Program-made: the position numbers and the translations under genes | Notes under the pieces: model-generated | Databases searched by the model: none | The model's input: only the letters and a program-made list of their open reading frames with translations | What the model was told of the DNA's origin: nothing | Part shown: piece after piece, positions 44,720-54,487 of the stretch | Numbering within the stretch: the first letter of the stretch is position 1 | Layout of the letters: each line of letters opens with the position of its first letter | Source: Curvularia sp. ZM96 | Taxonomy: Eukaryota; Ascomycota; Dothideomycetes; Pleosporales; Pleosporaceae | Reading direction: 5' to 3' | Assembly: GCA_022457065.1 (NCBI GenBank) | Contig: JAJGBQ010000009.1 | Coordinates: 496,001-560,000, forward strand | DNA length: 64,000 bases

Positions 44720-46423
44720 CTAATGCAGTCTAGGCATGTTGTCAGCTCGCACTGGAGCATCAGCCTCTTTGCCTTCTCCTTGCAGATTCGCACCTGCTAC
44801 TTCTGTCACCTCTTTTCCCGGTACTTCGGCAGAGCTCTTAGGCTTACGCCCTTGTTTCTTGGGACCCTTAGCAGCTGACGCTTTCTCCTTCTCTTTCTGA
44901 GCACGCTTTACTCGTGCTTCTTCAAGATCCTCGAAACTCATCACCTTCGCCTTCCCCAAGACAACAGATTTAGTTAATCGCCGAACTTTAGCCCTCTTAT
45001 TGACATTCATCAAGAACTCATTTCGATCTTAGAGAAGCGTCTGCTTTGCAAGGGATATTTGCGCTGCACTTGCGAGCTTTTGTACGTACTTCTGCAGGCG
45101 TTGTTCACACTACTTGTCCAGTGCATACGCGTCCTGCTTGGTCAAGTTATGTAAAGACATTACAGCCACTGTCGTTACTGGCACTACAGGGGTTAGAGGT
45201 GCTTGCACTACTTGTTGGTCTTGTTGACAAGTAAGCAACTCTGGAGCAGCTATCTCAAAGGGCGGTTTTGGCGTCTTTCGAAGGACTCTTTCTGGGTTAA
45301 ATAGGAACAAACCACTTGCAGCCCATGCAGTAGTGATATTCCACCTGGTTATCGCCGTTTCTCTAGCAGGCTTATATACAGAAGTGAAGTGCTCCTTGCT
45401 GACGTCCTATAACCCTCCTCGACAGAGCCGTTCTACCTCATCGCGATAGTTTGTCTTAAGAGGGCCAAAGTCTCCAACATTGCAGGGCTGTAGTTCATGT
45501 GAGGTATGCGAGGCAAGCGGCACATGATAATGTTCTTTGCGAAGCAGAATTCCAGCACTTCTAGAGTCTCGTGCGGTCCAAACCCATCACAAATTAGGAC
45601 CCGGGGCTTTCCGTTGGCTAACTCACTTGTTTGAGAATCGAACACACGGGTAAGCCACTCTAGGCTGATCTTCGAGTCGTTATATCCGTTCTCTGAGTGT
45701 CCATAATGCCAATCAGCGGTTGAAAAGGTAGTCCAGTTACTTGTATGGGTCGAAGCTGGCCATATAATGAGAGGGTGCAGTGACCTGCCATCAGCACTAA
45801 TACACTCAATAGCAGTTACCTGGGTGCGCTTGACGCCTGCTCCTCTGTAGTCACGGAGATCATCCTTGCTTAACAGGACTTTGACTGAGCCAAGCATGTT
45901 CAGCGTGACGCTCGTCTCGTTCATATCATATGTTGAACATGAAGGTCTCTGGAGTGTTGGTGGCTGGGCCCAGCCACCTGATTATTCAGCTATATATACT
46001 CCCTTTACCTCCTACCTTAATTAGCTAATGAATTCATTATCCAACATTGTATACATTCTCAAGCGGTACCCTCACCTTCATCCTTTTTATTCGAGGGTTG
46101 CGTTTCTCAAAGGACGGAGTCCAGTTCTTGCCTGGGGGCTTGATGAGTTTGCCAGTCGTCGTCGTCCGCCGACGTGCAAGACTGAAGGCTAACAAGGGTA
46201 TATACTTGATTCGAACGGGCTGTCCAAGTTCAGATATTAGCAAAAAGTACGCGATGAGGGCTTTCTCTTCGTCTGGGGTGAGATATCGCTGGCCCTGGGC
46301 CTTCTCCTTCATAGAGGGTCGTCCACGCCTGCGATAGTACCGAGTGCGATACGGAATAGCATCATCTTGCAATGGGGAAGTCCAAGTTGTTGGTTCATTA
46401 AACGAAATGGCCTGTGTCAACAC
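44720..46423 (-). pseudogene. pogo/Fot1-type DDE transposase, inactive
   Basis: Transcribed from about 46423 downward. The first frame has a CENPB-type DNA-binding block (GRPSMKEKAQGQRYLTPDEE, FLLISELGQPVRIKYIPLL). The DDE_1 domain follows at 45924: MNETSVTLNMLGSVKVLL, DLRDYRGAGVKRTQVTAIEC, RVLICDGFGPHETLEVLEF. The family has MDET, so the first catalytic Asp is Asn. In a shifted frame near 45480 the third site reads LQPCNVGDFG where the family has Asp, again Asn. The middle Asp (CDGFG) is kept. A further stop occurs downstream, then LFNPERVLRKTPKPP and a Lys-rich tail (SFEDLEEARVKRAQKE). Such enzymes move TA-flanked elements, but this copy cannot be active. Terminal inverted repeats were not found. 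Confidence 0.88.
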
Positions 46424-47004
46424 ATACCTTGATTAGGCCATGTTTAATTACGATCTTGGTGTTGTGAATACTGCTAACGAGGCCACCACAACAGACACCC
46501 ACCCTCCATACTACGCCGCCCAGAAGACAAAGGACCTCACTCTGATGCCAGAAATAGATCAGCACGTGATCAGATAGATGTTTCGAGAACTAGTTAAACG
46601 CCACACTTTGGCCCAATCCGACCTAGCATGAACTGATACGCTATCACGTAAACAGGCCAAAGTTACCAGCTATCGGAACAAGATCACGGGCAGAACCCAG
46701 ATAAATCCGTAATACGACTTATTCAAATACAACATATCAAGGAAATGCAATTAGGAATATATTCTTCGTTAACAGCATTATTGGCTATTTGATCTCTCTA
46801 GTATGTAGAAATCTTGCATATGTTGTGCTATGACAGGGGTGTGAAGCCGATCAACACTAGAATGACCGATACGGAATGGGCGACGGCAGGACCAAAGACG
46901 GTGTAATATTCCTAACCGCCCTTCTTGGCTTGTAGGGAATAACCTTAAGGATAAGTTTATCATTATCGCGGTGCAATGCTCGCGATAGCGTGCATTCCAA
47001 GATA
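46424..47004. other. Intergenic, no gene seen
   Basis: No conserved frame between the transposase relic and the next ORF. Confidence 0.45.
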
Positions 47005-47742
47005 CTAGAATCGCAGATTCTTTGCGGCACGGGGGGATTGGCGTGACCCAGGGAGGGACGTTACACTCTTAGAATGTTCACGTGATCGAATCTCTAAGGT
47101 AGCGCATATGGCTTCTGACTTCTTGTTTAGTGTCTCCAATCTTGACGAAATGTTGCTACCGAACAATGTTAAGAGCTGCTGGTACTCTATGATCTCCTTC
47201 ATCAGTACCTCATCTGAGTGATTGGCTTTTGAAGTTGGCCATATACTGTCTTCGCCCAGAGTGGAATGCCTCTGCTTCTTAAACTGTGCTTGTGTTATAC
47301 CATTAAACTTTCCTGTACGAAGACTGAGTTTAATGCAATCCATATTTTTATTGAGATCTTCATGTCCCATAAGCTCGCGATACTCTGTCTTGGGTTCGAA
47401 TATCAGGGCGCATCCCTTTTTAACGAACCATATATTTTCGAAATACCCCTTGTCATCTTGTACTCCCGAGTCAAACTGCAGAAACGCATGTTCTCTCCAC
47501 TTGCGTGTCTTAATATCGAATTTCGCAACTGCTATTTCCGGATACTTCGACCCGCAATATAGGAAATACTCGTGGTTCGGACCTACGAAACCGCCTATCC
47601 CGCCTTCGTTATTAATCAGACTGTTGCCAACTGGTATCCTCCTTTTGCTGAATTTGAATGCTCCATCGTCCAAGGAACAACTAATCTTGTTTTTCGAAAC
47701 GCACTTCACACCAGGTTGAAGATCAAAACTGAATGCAGACAT
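47005..47742 (-). CDS. Hypothetical protein, 245 aa, unrecognised
   Basis: Uninterrupted frame from ATG 47742. The N-terminal 150 residues look globular and beta-rich, with motifs such as NNEGGIGGFVGPNHEYFLYC, AVAKFDIKTRKWREHAF and FENIWFVKKGCALIFEP, which vaguely resemble propeller or Kelch-like strands; this is not an assignment. The C-terminal part is helical and basic (EIIEYQQLLTLFGSNISSRL, then a Ser/Arg-rich tail). No signal peptide or membrane segment. The start codon is only 41 bp from a MITE (47784-47970), so the element probably supplies its promoter or leader. It belongs with the two other unrecognised minus-strand ORFs at 54.5 and 57.8 kb. Confidence 0.5.
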   Translation of the reverse strand: MSAFSFDLQPGVKCVSKNKISCSLDDGAFKFSKRRIPVGNSLINNEGGIGGFVGPNHEYFLYCGSKYPEIAVAKFDIKTRKWREHAFLQFDSGVQDDKGYFENIWFVKKGCALIFEPKTEYRELMGHEDLNKNMDCIKLSLRTGKFNGITQAQFKKQRHSTLGEDSIWPTSKANHSDEVLMKEIIEYQQLLTLFGSNISSRLETLNKKSEAICATLEIRSREHSKSVTSLPGSRQSPRAAKNLRF

Positions 47743-47783
47743 TTCTGATGGTAATAAAGGAAATTATACAAGAACAATCGATA

Positions 47784-47970
47784 CTGTGATTAGCGATTAC
47801 TGCTTCACCCTTGCACGCAGCGATCTATAAGTTCCGGCACCAGAAGAGGGATCGGCCAGTCACACACTGACAGTTCTGGAGCTGACTTCTTGTGCTAAGC
47901 TATACGGAAGGGCCACTTAAATTTGTTGCGAAGCTGTGCGTGAGGGTGAAGCCATAGTCGCTGATGACAG
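47784..47970. mobile_element. MITE family 2, copy 3
   Basis: 187 bp. The left end CTGTGATTAGCGATTACTGC follows TA (47782-47783); the right end GGTGAAGCCATAGTCGCTGA to GACAG is the inverse. The right-hand TA is changed to AA. It sits directly upstream of the 47005-47742 ORF. Confidence 0.8.
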
Positions 47971-48583
47971 AAGCTGCCGATTTATAGAAAGTTTACAATT
48001 AAGCTTGAGCAAATTGCTTATAGGTATAGTTACAAGCAAGATAAGCAGCTGTGTAGTGTCCGTCATCGTTGGGGTTGTGCTATGATGATGTGGCAGATGC
48101 TACTGAATCACACCCAACTGATGACTTGAATAGTCATGCCCAAATAATTGGTATAGCACTTCAGTAGATAAATGAGCTAATCTCATGGAATTGCAGCTTC
48201 CTGTTTTTACAAGCAGGTGGGCTTTGATCTCACACCGGGCCTCTATTGCTTAGTAGTGATCTTGCTCAAATAGTACTAGTTCTATCAGCGATGCAACGGG
48301 TGCATCTTCTTCTAGGCACTTAGACCAACCAATCCATGATATGTACGTAGAGACTGTATCTGTTACACAATCAGCTTTCTGACGTTTTGTAACCTGCCTG
48401 GAAGTCTTGATGCCATGTATTCTCGATTCGTCATCGATTCTCTAATACGCATATCTCATTAATTTATTGTTTGCATATAACGTGAAACTTACCTTATAAT
48501 AATTGCTATTGTGATTGAATAATCACTTGTAGTTACTCGTAACATAGCAGTGAACCTAAATATATATATGTGACACAAAGGTA
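47971..48583. other. Intergenic with partial MITE arm
   Basis: A family 3 MITE arm (AATCTCATGGAATTGCAGCT onward) runs from about 48178 to 48300, matching the outer part of the copies at 52620 and 53906. No opposite end is present. Otherwise nothing is recognised. Confidence 0.5.
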
Positions 48584-48767
48584 CAGTCGTTAGTGATTAC
48601 AACTTCACCCTTCCACGCAGCTGCGCAGCGGTTTCGAACAGCCCCACCATCCATACATAGCTTAGCGTGAGCAGTCAGCTGAGCATGATTGGTCAATCTT
48701 CAGTCCCATGATGACGAAACTTTTAGAATGCTGCCTGCAAGGGTGAAGCCGCAATCGCTAGCAACTG
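48584..48767. mobile_element. MITE family 2, copy 4
   Basis: 184 bp with TA duplications at 48582-48583 and 48768-48769. Inverted ends are CAGTCGTTAGTGATTACAAC and the inverse of GCCGCAATCGCTAGCAACTG; the best-preserved copy of this family in the window. Confidence 0.85.
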
Positions 48768-49517
48768 TAAATGACAGTTACACTTAATGGCGATACGTCT
48801 AAGAAAGAAGAATGAGTAACAAGGAAGCAGGAGGTTATGTACGCGGTTCAAATAACTGTCGTTTTCGTTGGCTAATGCAAGCTAAAGCCGAAAAATAATC
48901 TTCGTCTGCCAAAGGTCGCTCCTTTTCGGCCTTTTTAAATTATATCTTCGCTGTCAATCTACCTTTCCATTTCTGCTGCAGCATTCAACATTTTCCCAGC
49001 TCCATGCAGCTCAGCTTGCTTTTCGGAAGCCCATACCTCCAAAGCTACCTTGAAATTACAACGTCTAGTGCGGTGGAATGATGCACTAAGATAGCCGAAA
49101 GTGGCAAATTCAATCGTTCATGCTAGCATGCTGTTCTAAATGACTAGGATCAGCCCTTTATGGATCTAAAGTACCACTCGATTGCCAACTCTCTTTATCG
49201 CGGAGTTCTGAATCAGACCCTGTTTGTCAAACCACCGTGGGAAGATACAGCTGGTTCATACATGTCAAAATGGATTGCTTATGCTGTAGCTAGGGATGAT
49301 AGACAACTTTGAAGGGTAAGACTTAGATTGAGAGTTATTTAGAGTGCATCTGCAACACTTTGCGTCAGCATTTTCACACGCGAAGACTATTGGTTGTGCG
49401 ACTGCATTATATACTGGTGTGTGCTTGCTAGTAGAGTACCAGTGTTATGTTCTGCAGCGGAACGCCTTCGACTGTATCCAATAGTATTGCTACCCGGCCA
49501 TTCATCTAACACATGGT
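48768..49517. other. Upstream region of C2H2 gene
   Basis: No gene recognised; presumed promoter and leader of the next gene. Confidence 0.45.
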
Positions 49518-50726
49518 ATGTTCACTCAACCAGCAGTCACACTTACTATTAATAAACCACTAGCCGTATTCGCCCCAATGGAACAACAACATTTTCAATG
49601 TTTAGCCTCTGGGCCGCATAAAAAAGGCAGAGCCAGCTCTGGAACTGGAAGTTATGCCGAGCGGAGCTCCTTTGGGCCTTCTTCCTTGGAAACTGGATCA
49701 GTCCCTGGATATCCAGAGCACCTTGCCTTCCCGTCACTGCCTGTGCTCCTATCGGATATTTTTAACGATTTTTCCGATCTTTGGATGTGTGAGGAGTCGA
49801 CCGATAGTAGCCCATTGTCCCTAAGCTCTTCTACTAGCCATACCGGAAGCCTTCCCTCACTATCGCCTACTGGTATGCCCGCGCACCTCGCATTTGATTC
49901 ACCAGTTTTTTCGCATGCTCAGTCATCATGCAAAATTGAGAATTTCTCAGGAAATCGGGAAAGTTGCTGGATACCCAACCAGTTTGATCTTCTCGCGTGG
50001 GTTTTGCGACAGCTCTCAAGGGCTTACCACAACCACTTGGCTTATGACGAGACGTTCCTGGAACCCATACGAGACTGCATGCTCGGACTTGGCTCTCCGT
50101 CCGCTCCAAATTGCATCTCGTACTGCGAACCAGTTCTCTCTCGCGCCACTGGGGTTGGAGGCTCCGCGTCCTCTCAGCAGAACGTGGCCATTAGCGCTGA
50201 CATCAGTGAAAAGGACAGTTTTTCAAAGTCGGAGTACACCAATTCCGACACTCCTAACTCATCGCATGAATCCATGGATTGTACGATTTGGCGATACGAA
50301 GCAAAACCTGGTGGTGTGGAGCTTGGAAGGTGGGGTCCAATTAGACGGCCCTTTCACACAGCTAGAGAGCCAAGGTACTACGAATGTCCACACACGGACA
50401 AGAAAGAGCCTCATAGTATATGCGCGAGGAAATTCCAACGTTTAGGACACCTTCGGCGCCACGTCGCGACCGTCCATGGCACTGAGAGTTGTCATCTCTG
50501 CAAAGTGTGTTCCAAATCTTTTTCTAGGCGCGATAATCTTCGAGAGCATTACTGGACACATTTAAGGCGAGGTGGAAATTCAGGGAGAAATACCAAGATG
50601 AGCCTCCTTGAGCTGAGTGCCATTCTGGGTCCGATGGAAAGGCGGCTTGTGAAGCGTCTCCAGACGAGACTGAACAGTGTGCGGGCGAAGGAAACAAAAG
50701 CAAAGACTTTACGCAAGGCCATCTGA
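49518..50726 (+). CDS. C2H2 zinc-finger transcription factor
   Basis: Uninterrupted frame of 402 codons (a second possible start is ATG 49578, MEQQHFQCLA). The N-terminal two thirds are Ser/Thr/Pro-rich and disordered, with a helical block FDLLAWVLRQLSRAYHNHLA. Two adjacent C2H2 fingers lie at about residues 290-350: an extended one with CPHTDKKEPH then FQRLGHLRRHVATVH, and a canonical one CKVCSKSFSRRDNLREHYWT. The C-terminus is basic and helical (LVKRLQTRLNSVRAKETKAK), probably a nuclear localisation signal. It would act as a nuclear DNA-binding regulator; no target is suggested by its neighbours. Intact, unlike the two other C2H2 genes in the window. Confidence 0.82.
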   Translation: MFTQPAVTLTINKPLAVFAPMEQQHFQCLASGPHKKGRASSGTGSYAERSSFGPSSLETGSVPGYPEHLAFPSLPVLLSDIFNDFSDLWMCEESTDSSPLSLSSSTSHTGSLPSLSPTGMPAHLAFDSPVFSHAQSSCKIENFSGNRESCWIPNQFDLLAWVLRQLSRAYHNHLAYDETFLEPIRDCMLGLGSPSAPNCISYCEPVLSRATGVGGSASSQQNVAISADISEKDSFSKSEYTNSDTPNSSHESMDCTIWRYEAKPGGVELGRWGPIRRPFHTAREPRYYECPHTDKKEPHSICARKFQRLGHLRRHVATVHGTESCHLCKVCSKSFSRRDNLREHYWTHLRRGGNSGRNTKMSLLELSAILGPMERRLVKRLQTRLNSVRAKETKAKTLRKAI

Positions 50727-51357
50727 TTGTTCATGTCGTATTATAATAGTTGTTCAAGCTCCGAGAACATGCTATATGCAGTGTTAAGCAGCCGGTGAAG
50801 TGTCGAGACATTGCTCGAAGTATCTTGTCGATCATGAGTCTTCATTTACAATGGACACTACTTCCAACAAACCTGATCCTTTCGCGACTAACTACAGCTT
50901 TGATTACCTAGAGTTGAACTTGCCCTTCTTCATACTAGGCCTCGAGGACTGGTAAGCGGTTTGCTGGCGGCGATCGCCCAGATGGCTGGTGTGTGGCGGC
51001 AATGCATGCTACTTAGGAAATGAAGTCATGCTCTGTAGGTGGCGAAGCCTCTCATCGTGGTTTTCAGTAGGGATGAACGATATGAAAATTACAGGTTTGC
51101 ACATCCGATATCTCTTCAGATGCGAAGATTCTACATATATCGCTAGATTCGTATCTGTTTTAGGTCTCTTGTGGCGATCGAATCTTAAATATTGTAACGC
51201 ACTACTATGATCTGCCTCTGAGTTCCTATGTCGTCTTCTATAATGTTGTTCTCGTATTAAAACATGGGCGTATACAGCATATCATCAGGTGTATCTAGAA
51301 TGGTAGGTAAATGTATTGATTGATAGCTTTTGTGCATTTTTTTTTGTTTTTGCTTGT
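50727..51357. other. Intergenic, no gene seen
   Basis: Tail-to-tail spacer; a frame at 50989-51210 has no recognisable features. Confidence 0.45.
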
Positions 51358-52590
51358 TTACAAGGTGCTGCTGGAGGAAAGGTGGTGTCGTTTCATCATC
51401 CAATCAGATAGTTCGCCGTCAATATTAGAGAGCTGCCCACCGCAGTAAGACGAAGCAGAAAGAACACACCCAGGCACTACAAGCGCCATACATGGACTCT
51501 TGACACTTGGCTGGCCGTATGTTGCATTAACATGGCATCGTTGTAAAGCACCCCTGTGGCGTTTTCCCCATGCTTCCATAGACTTCAGCTTGGAAAAACG
51601 CCGAGAGCTGGGAGGTAGAACTTCCTGTACTTCCATGTGGCTAGTTCGGTTGTAATGCTCATTTTCAACGCGGAAAAGCGACCAGAGTCCTCTCCTGCAG
51701 ACTTCGCCAACGGAAATGCCGAATGAAGCGACAGCAGAACGCTGCAGCTTTTGTGGAATAGCAACGTAGAGGACCCAAGTAAACCTGAGCAAGGCATTAC
51801 TCAATATTACAAGACCCATGGGGCTTGTGAATCCTAGATTACTTCGCAGAAAAGGGTGTCTAACACGTGGGTTCCCAATTCCCCAGTCGAAGCATACATC
51901 CCAGGCGCTAATACGTGATTGAACCGAGCATATCTGCAACATGGACATCCCAACACTCGACGCGATATATCCCAGTCAAGCACACGCGCCGCTGTCAATC
52001 TCTTAGCATTGTGCAACTCAGCATTGGGGCTTAGATGGATTGCTTACGAGGGAGTTAAGTAGGCACATACGGTTCGCATGATAGCATATTCTGAATGGAG
52101 TAAGCCGAATCGCAACAGAGAGGCCGGTGAGTAGAGCTGCATAATATTGGTAGAGATTATCACTTTTCTTGGATCGAAAGCTGATGCTCAAAGTGAGTCC
52201 GAGGAGGAAGTGACCCCAGCAAGGCAACTGCTTGCGATTTCTACAGGAGATACAGACCTAACCTCGGCGGATTGTATCAAATTAAGGCAGGGGTGGGGAT
52301 CATTCGAAAACACGGCAGCATAGTCGATGCCGAACTTATACCAAATGTGACATGACAGACAATACAGAAGGGCGATGGCAACCATTAGGAAGTAACCACC
52401 ATAGATCTGTAGAACGGTAGCTTTTGTTGGTCTAGATGCTAGATAACAGACACACCTGGAGAAGATAACTGGTCCATGGCAGCGAGCTTTCTCTCGCATT
52501 AGTGTTGAACAGGTGAGACGTCCAGAGTAGCCCTTGTATCAGAAACACAGTTCCAGCAGCTAGAAGAGCGCCATTAAGAAAACTGCAGTC
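51358..52590 (-). pseudogene. EXS-domain membrane protein relic (SYG1/XPR1/ERD1 superfamily)
   Basis: Read from about 52590 downward. The first part has GALLAAGTVFLIQGLLWTSH, then a clean 49-bp intron (52455-52407), then YGGYFLMVAIALLYCLSCHI and KFGIDYAAVFSNDPHPCLN, matching the start of the EXS domain. Next comes a block CWGHFLLGLTLSISFRSKKS reached only across an improbable 32-bp gap, and finally the signature AWDVCFDWGIGNPRVRHPFL, LRFTWVLYVAIPQ and RRGLWSLFRVENEHYNR. EXS proteins export phosphate or retain Golgi proteins. The SPX or N-terminal part is absent, and a MITE begins at 52620, where upstream exons would lie. I judge it a truncated, probably dead gene; alternative splicing cannot be excluded. 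Confidence 0.62.
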
Positions 52591-52619
52591 GAGGATTTCC
52601 TACACGGAGATACTGTATA

Positions 52620-52887
52620 TACTATCATGCAGTTGCAGCTTCCGGTTTCTGTAAGCAGGCGAGCTCTGATCCCACGCTCAGCCTCTGTCGCTTAGTGGTA
52701 ATATTGGCCAAATAGTACTAATTTCTGTCAGCGATGCGTCTTCTTTCGAACTCTCACACCAATAAACGTATCATATTTACATGGCTTAACTATTTTTGGA
52801 TAAGCGTACACCGGGCGGGTCCGTGTCCTGCATGGGATGACAATTGGGCTATGTGCGCAAAGCGGAAGCTGCAAGTGCATGAAAGTG
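52620..52887. mobile_element. MITE family 3, full-length copy 1
   Basis: 268 bp, TA at 52618-52619 and 52888-52889. The ends are TACTATCATGCAGTTGCAGC and the inverse of GAAGCTGCAAGTGCATGAAA. It is in opposite orientation to the copy at 56357 and lies at the truncated 5' side of the EXS relic. Confidence 0.8.
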
Positions 52888-52889
52888 TA

Positions 52890-53905
52890 GTGTTTTTTTT
52901 CACACCATAATCAAAAGAATACTCTAAAGACATGGAGAAATGATACTTCATGCAGCCCGTGTATTCCCTCATGTTCACAGCCGTGCCGCTTCCAAACTGT
53001 GAGACTCGGGATAAGCAGCTGACAGCGCTCGACTAGAAGCTATGATTGTTTTCTAAACCATAGCCTCATATTTAGACAGCCGCCAATGACTATTGTCAAA
53101 ATGATGGAATGCCGCACTTCACAACGCGTTAATCCTATCCCTACCACAAACCCTGGCGACCACTTATAATCCTTTTGCAGATTATATCCAAGTATCTCTA
53201 CCTCTAGATATGTGCATAATCATCATGCTACGACAATTTGATCTAGTCCATCGCTCGATTAGACGATCTCACTATTCAAACCAGTTTAGCCGGTCTGACG
53301 CACCCACACCGGAATCAGCACGGTACGCCGAGGAACACATCATAGATTCAGTGGAATCTGTTGGGTAAGCGGGATCGGTTCCGTCTCGACCGCAGGAGGC
53401 AGAATCCTGAGTGACACATACATCTCTCCCAGAATCCTTTGGAATTGCTGGGTTGTAAGAAAGAGATGCGGAATATGAAATCACACGTACAATATAGGCA
53501 TACGTGGCAATGGGGTCATAGTCAATCAATGCGTTAGCGAATATCAGCGCTATATGTACTCTGCTGCCTCTCAGCATAGGTGTGGCCCAAGCCACTGGCG
53601 TCAGTAGGCTGCCCTGCATTACGCGTAACCGTAGCCCATAACGTAGTGTGTTGTGTATTCAGTAAGCCTTTGCCCTATGTCCTGATTCAGCGTGCAAAAA
53701 TATGTTAAAAGGAGTTGTTGGGTAAAGGGTCTGTCAGTGTCAGTGCATTGCGCGACATCTGTGACAGCATGGCGACCAAAAGCCAGCATGTCCTTACAGC
53801 CAGTACAATACCATACGATTGCCCACAGAACCATGAGATTAACTACAACTCTAATTGCACGACTACGCATCACAAAGTTAGGCGCGAGTAGCCTTTTCGC
53901 TAGTA
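52890..53905. other. Intergenic, no supported gene
   Basis: Minus-strand frames at 53272-53619 and 53619-53918 adjoin each other. The second has a hydrophobic stretch (VVVNLMVLWAIVWYC) but starts inside a MITE arm. I do not call a gene. Confidence 0.4.
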
Positions 53906-54005
53906 CACTCTCTTGCACTTGCAGCTTCCGGTTTCTGTGAGCAGGTAACCTTTGATCCCGCGCTATGCCTCTCTCGCTTAGGTAATCTTACCCAAACTGT
54001 ACTAG
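53906..54005. repeat. Partial MITE family 3 arm
   Basis: Begins CACTCTCTTGCACTTGCAGC after TA and continues through the GATCCCGCGCTATGCCTCT block shared with the 52620 copy; the other end is missing. Confidence 0.65.
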
Positions 54006-54323
54006 AATCGGACCGATATACCTACGACTAACTGCATGGGTAGCTTAACCGATCATTGGGCGAGGGTTGCGGACTCTTGAGGAATTGGCTAATCAGTTTC
54101 AGCACACTGGGACGTCCGTCGCGAAGGGATATACATTAGTTGTAAAGAAATGTAAGAAAAAACTAAGAGGGGCATACAATCATGTGATGCTTTATAATAG
54201 GAAAGTTAATTCTATCTGGAGCAAGAAAATACGATCTATCGCAAGTACTCTAAATCCATGTTATGAAACTCAAAGCAAGGAACGATAGAAATACATAACA
54301 CCGTACCTTTGAGACTAGAATCC

Positions 54324-54470
54324 AGAGATGTCAACAATCAAGCTCATCAAGCCGGGCTAACGTAATACGGTAATCTGCTAGCTCTTTTAGTCCAAGTCTA
54401 ACCTTTGAAAGCTAGCAGGTTGCTCTATGAGGTCAAACTCGGCTTGATGAGCTTGATTGTTGACATCTCT
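54324..54470. repeat. Foldback element with perfect 31-bp arms
   Basis: Arms 54324-54354 and 54440-54470 are perfect inverse copies (AGAGATGTCAACAATCAAGC is the outer part). A nested pair, CTGCTAGCT and AGCTAGCAG, lies inside, so the whole 147 bp can form a cruciform. It ends 18 bp from the stop codon of the next ORF. Confidence 0.88.
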
Positions 54471-54487
54471 GCCAGAATCGAACGATT

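Noticed and set aside
53272..53918. Two adjacent minus-strand frames
   Set aside because: The upstream one begins inside a MITE arm and neither has a recognisable domain.
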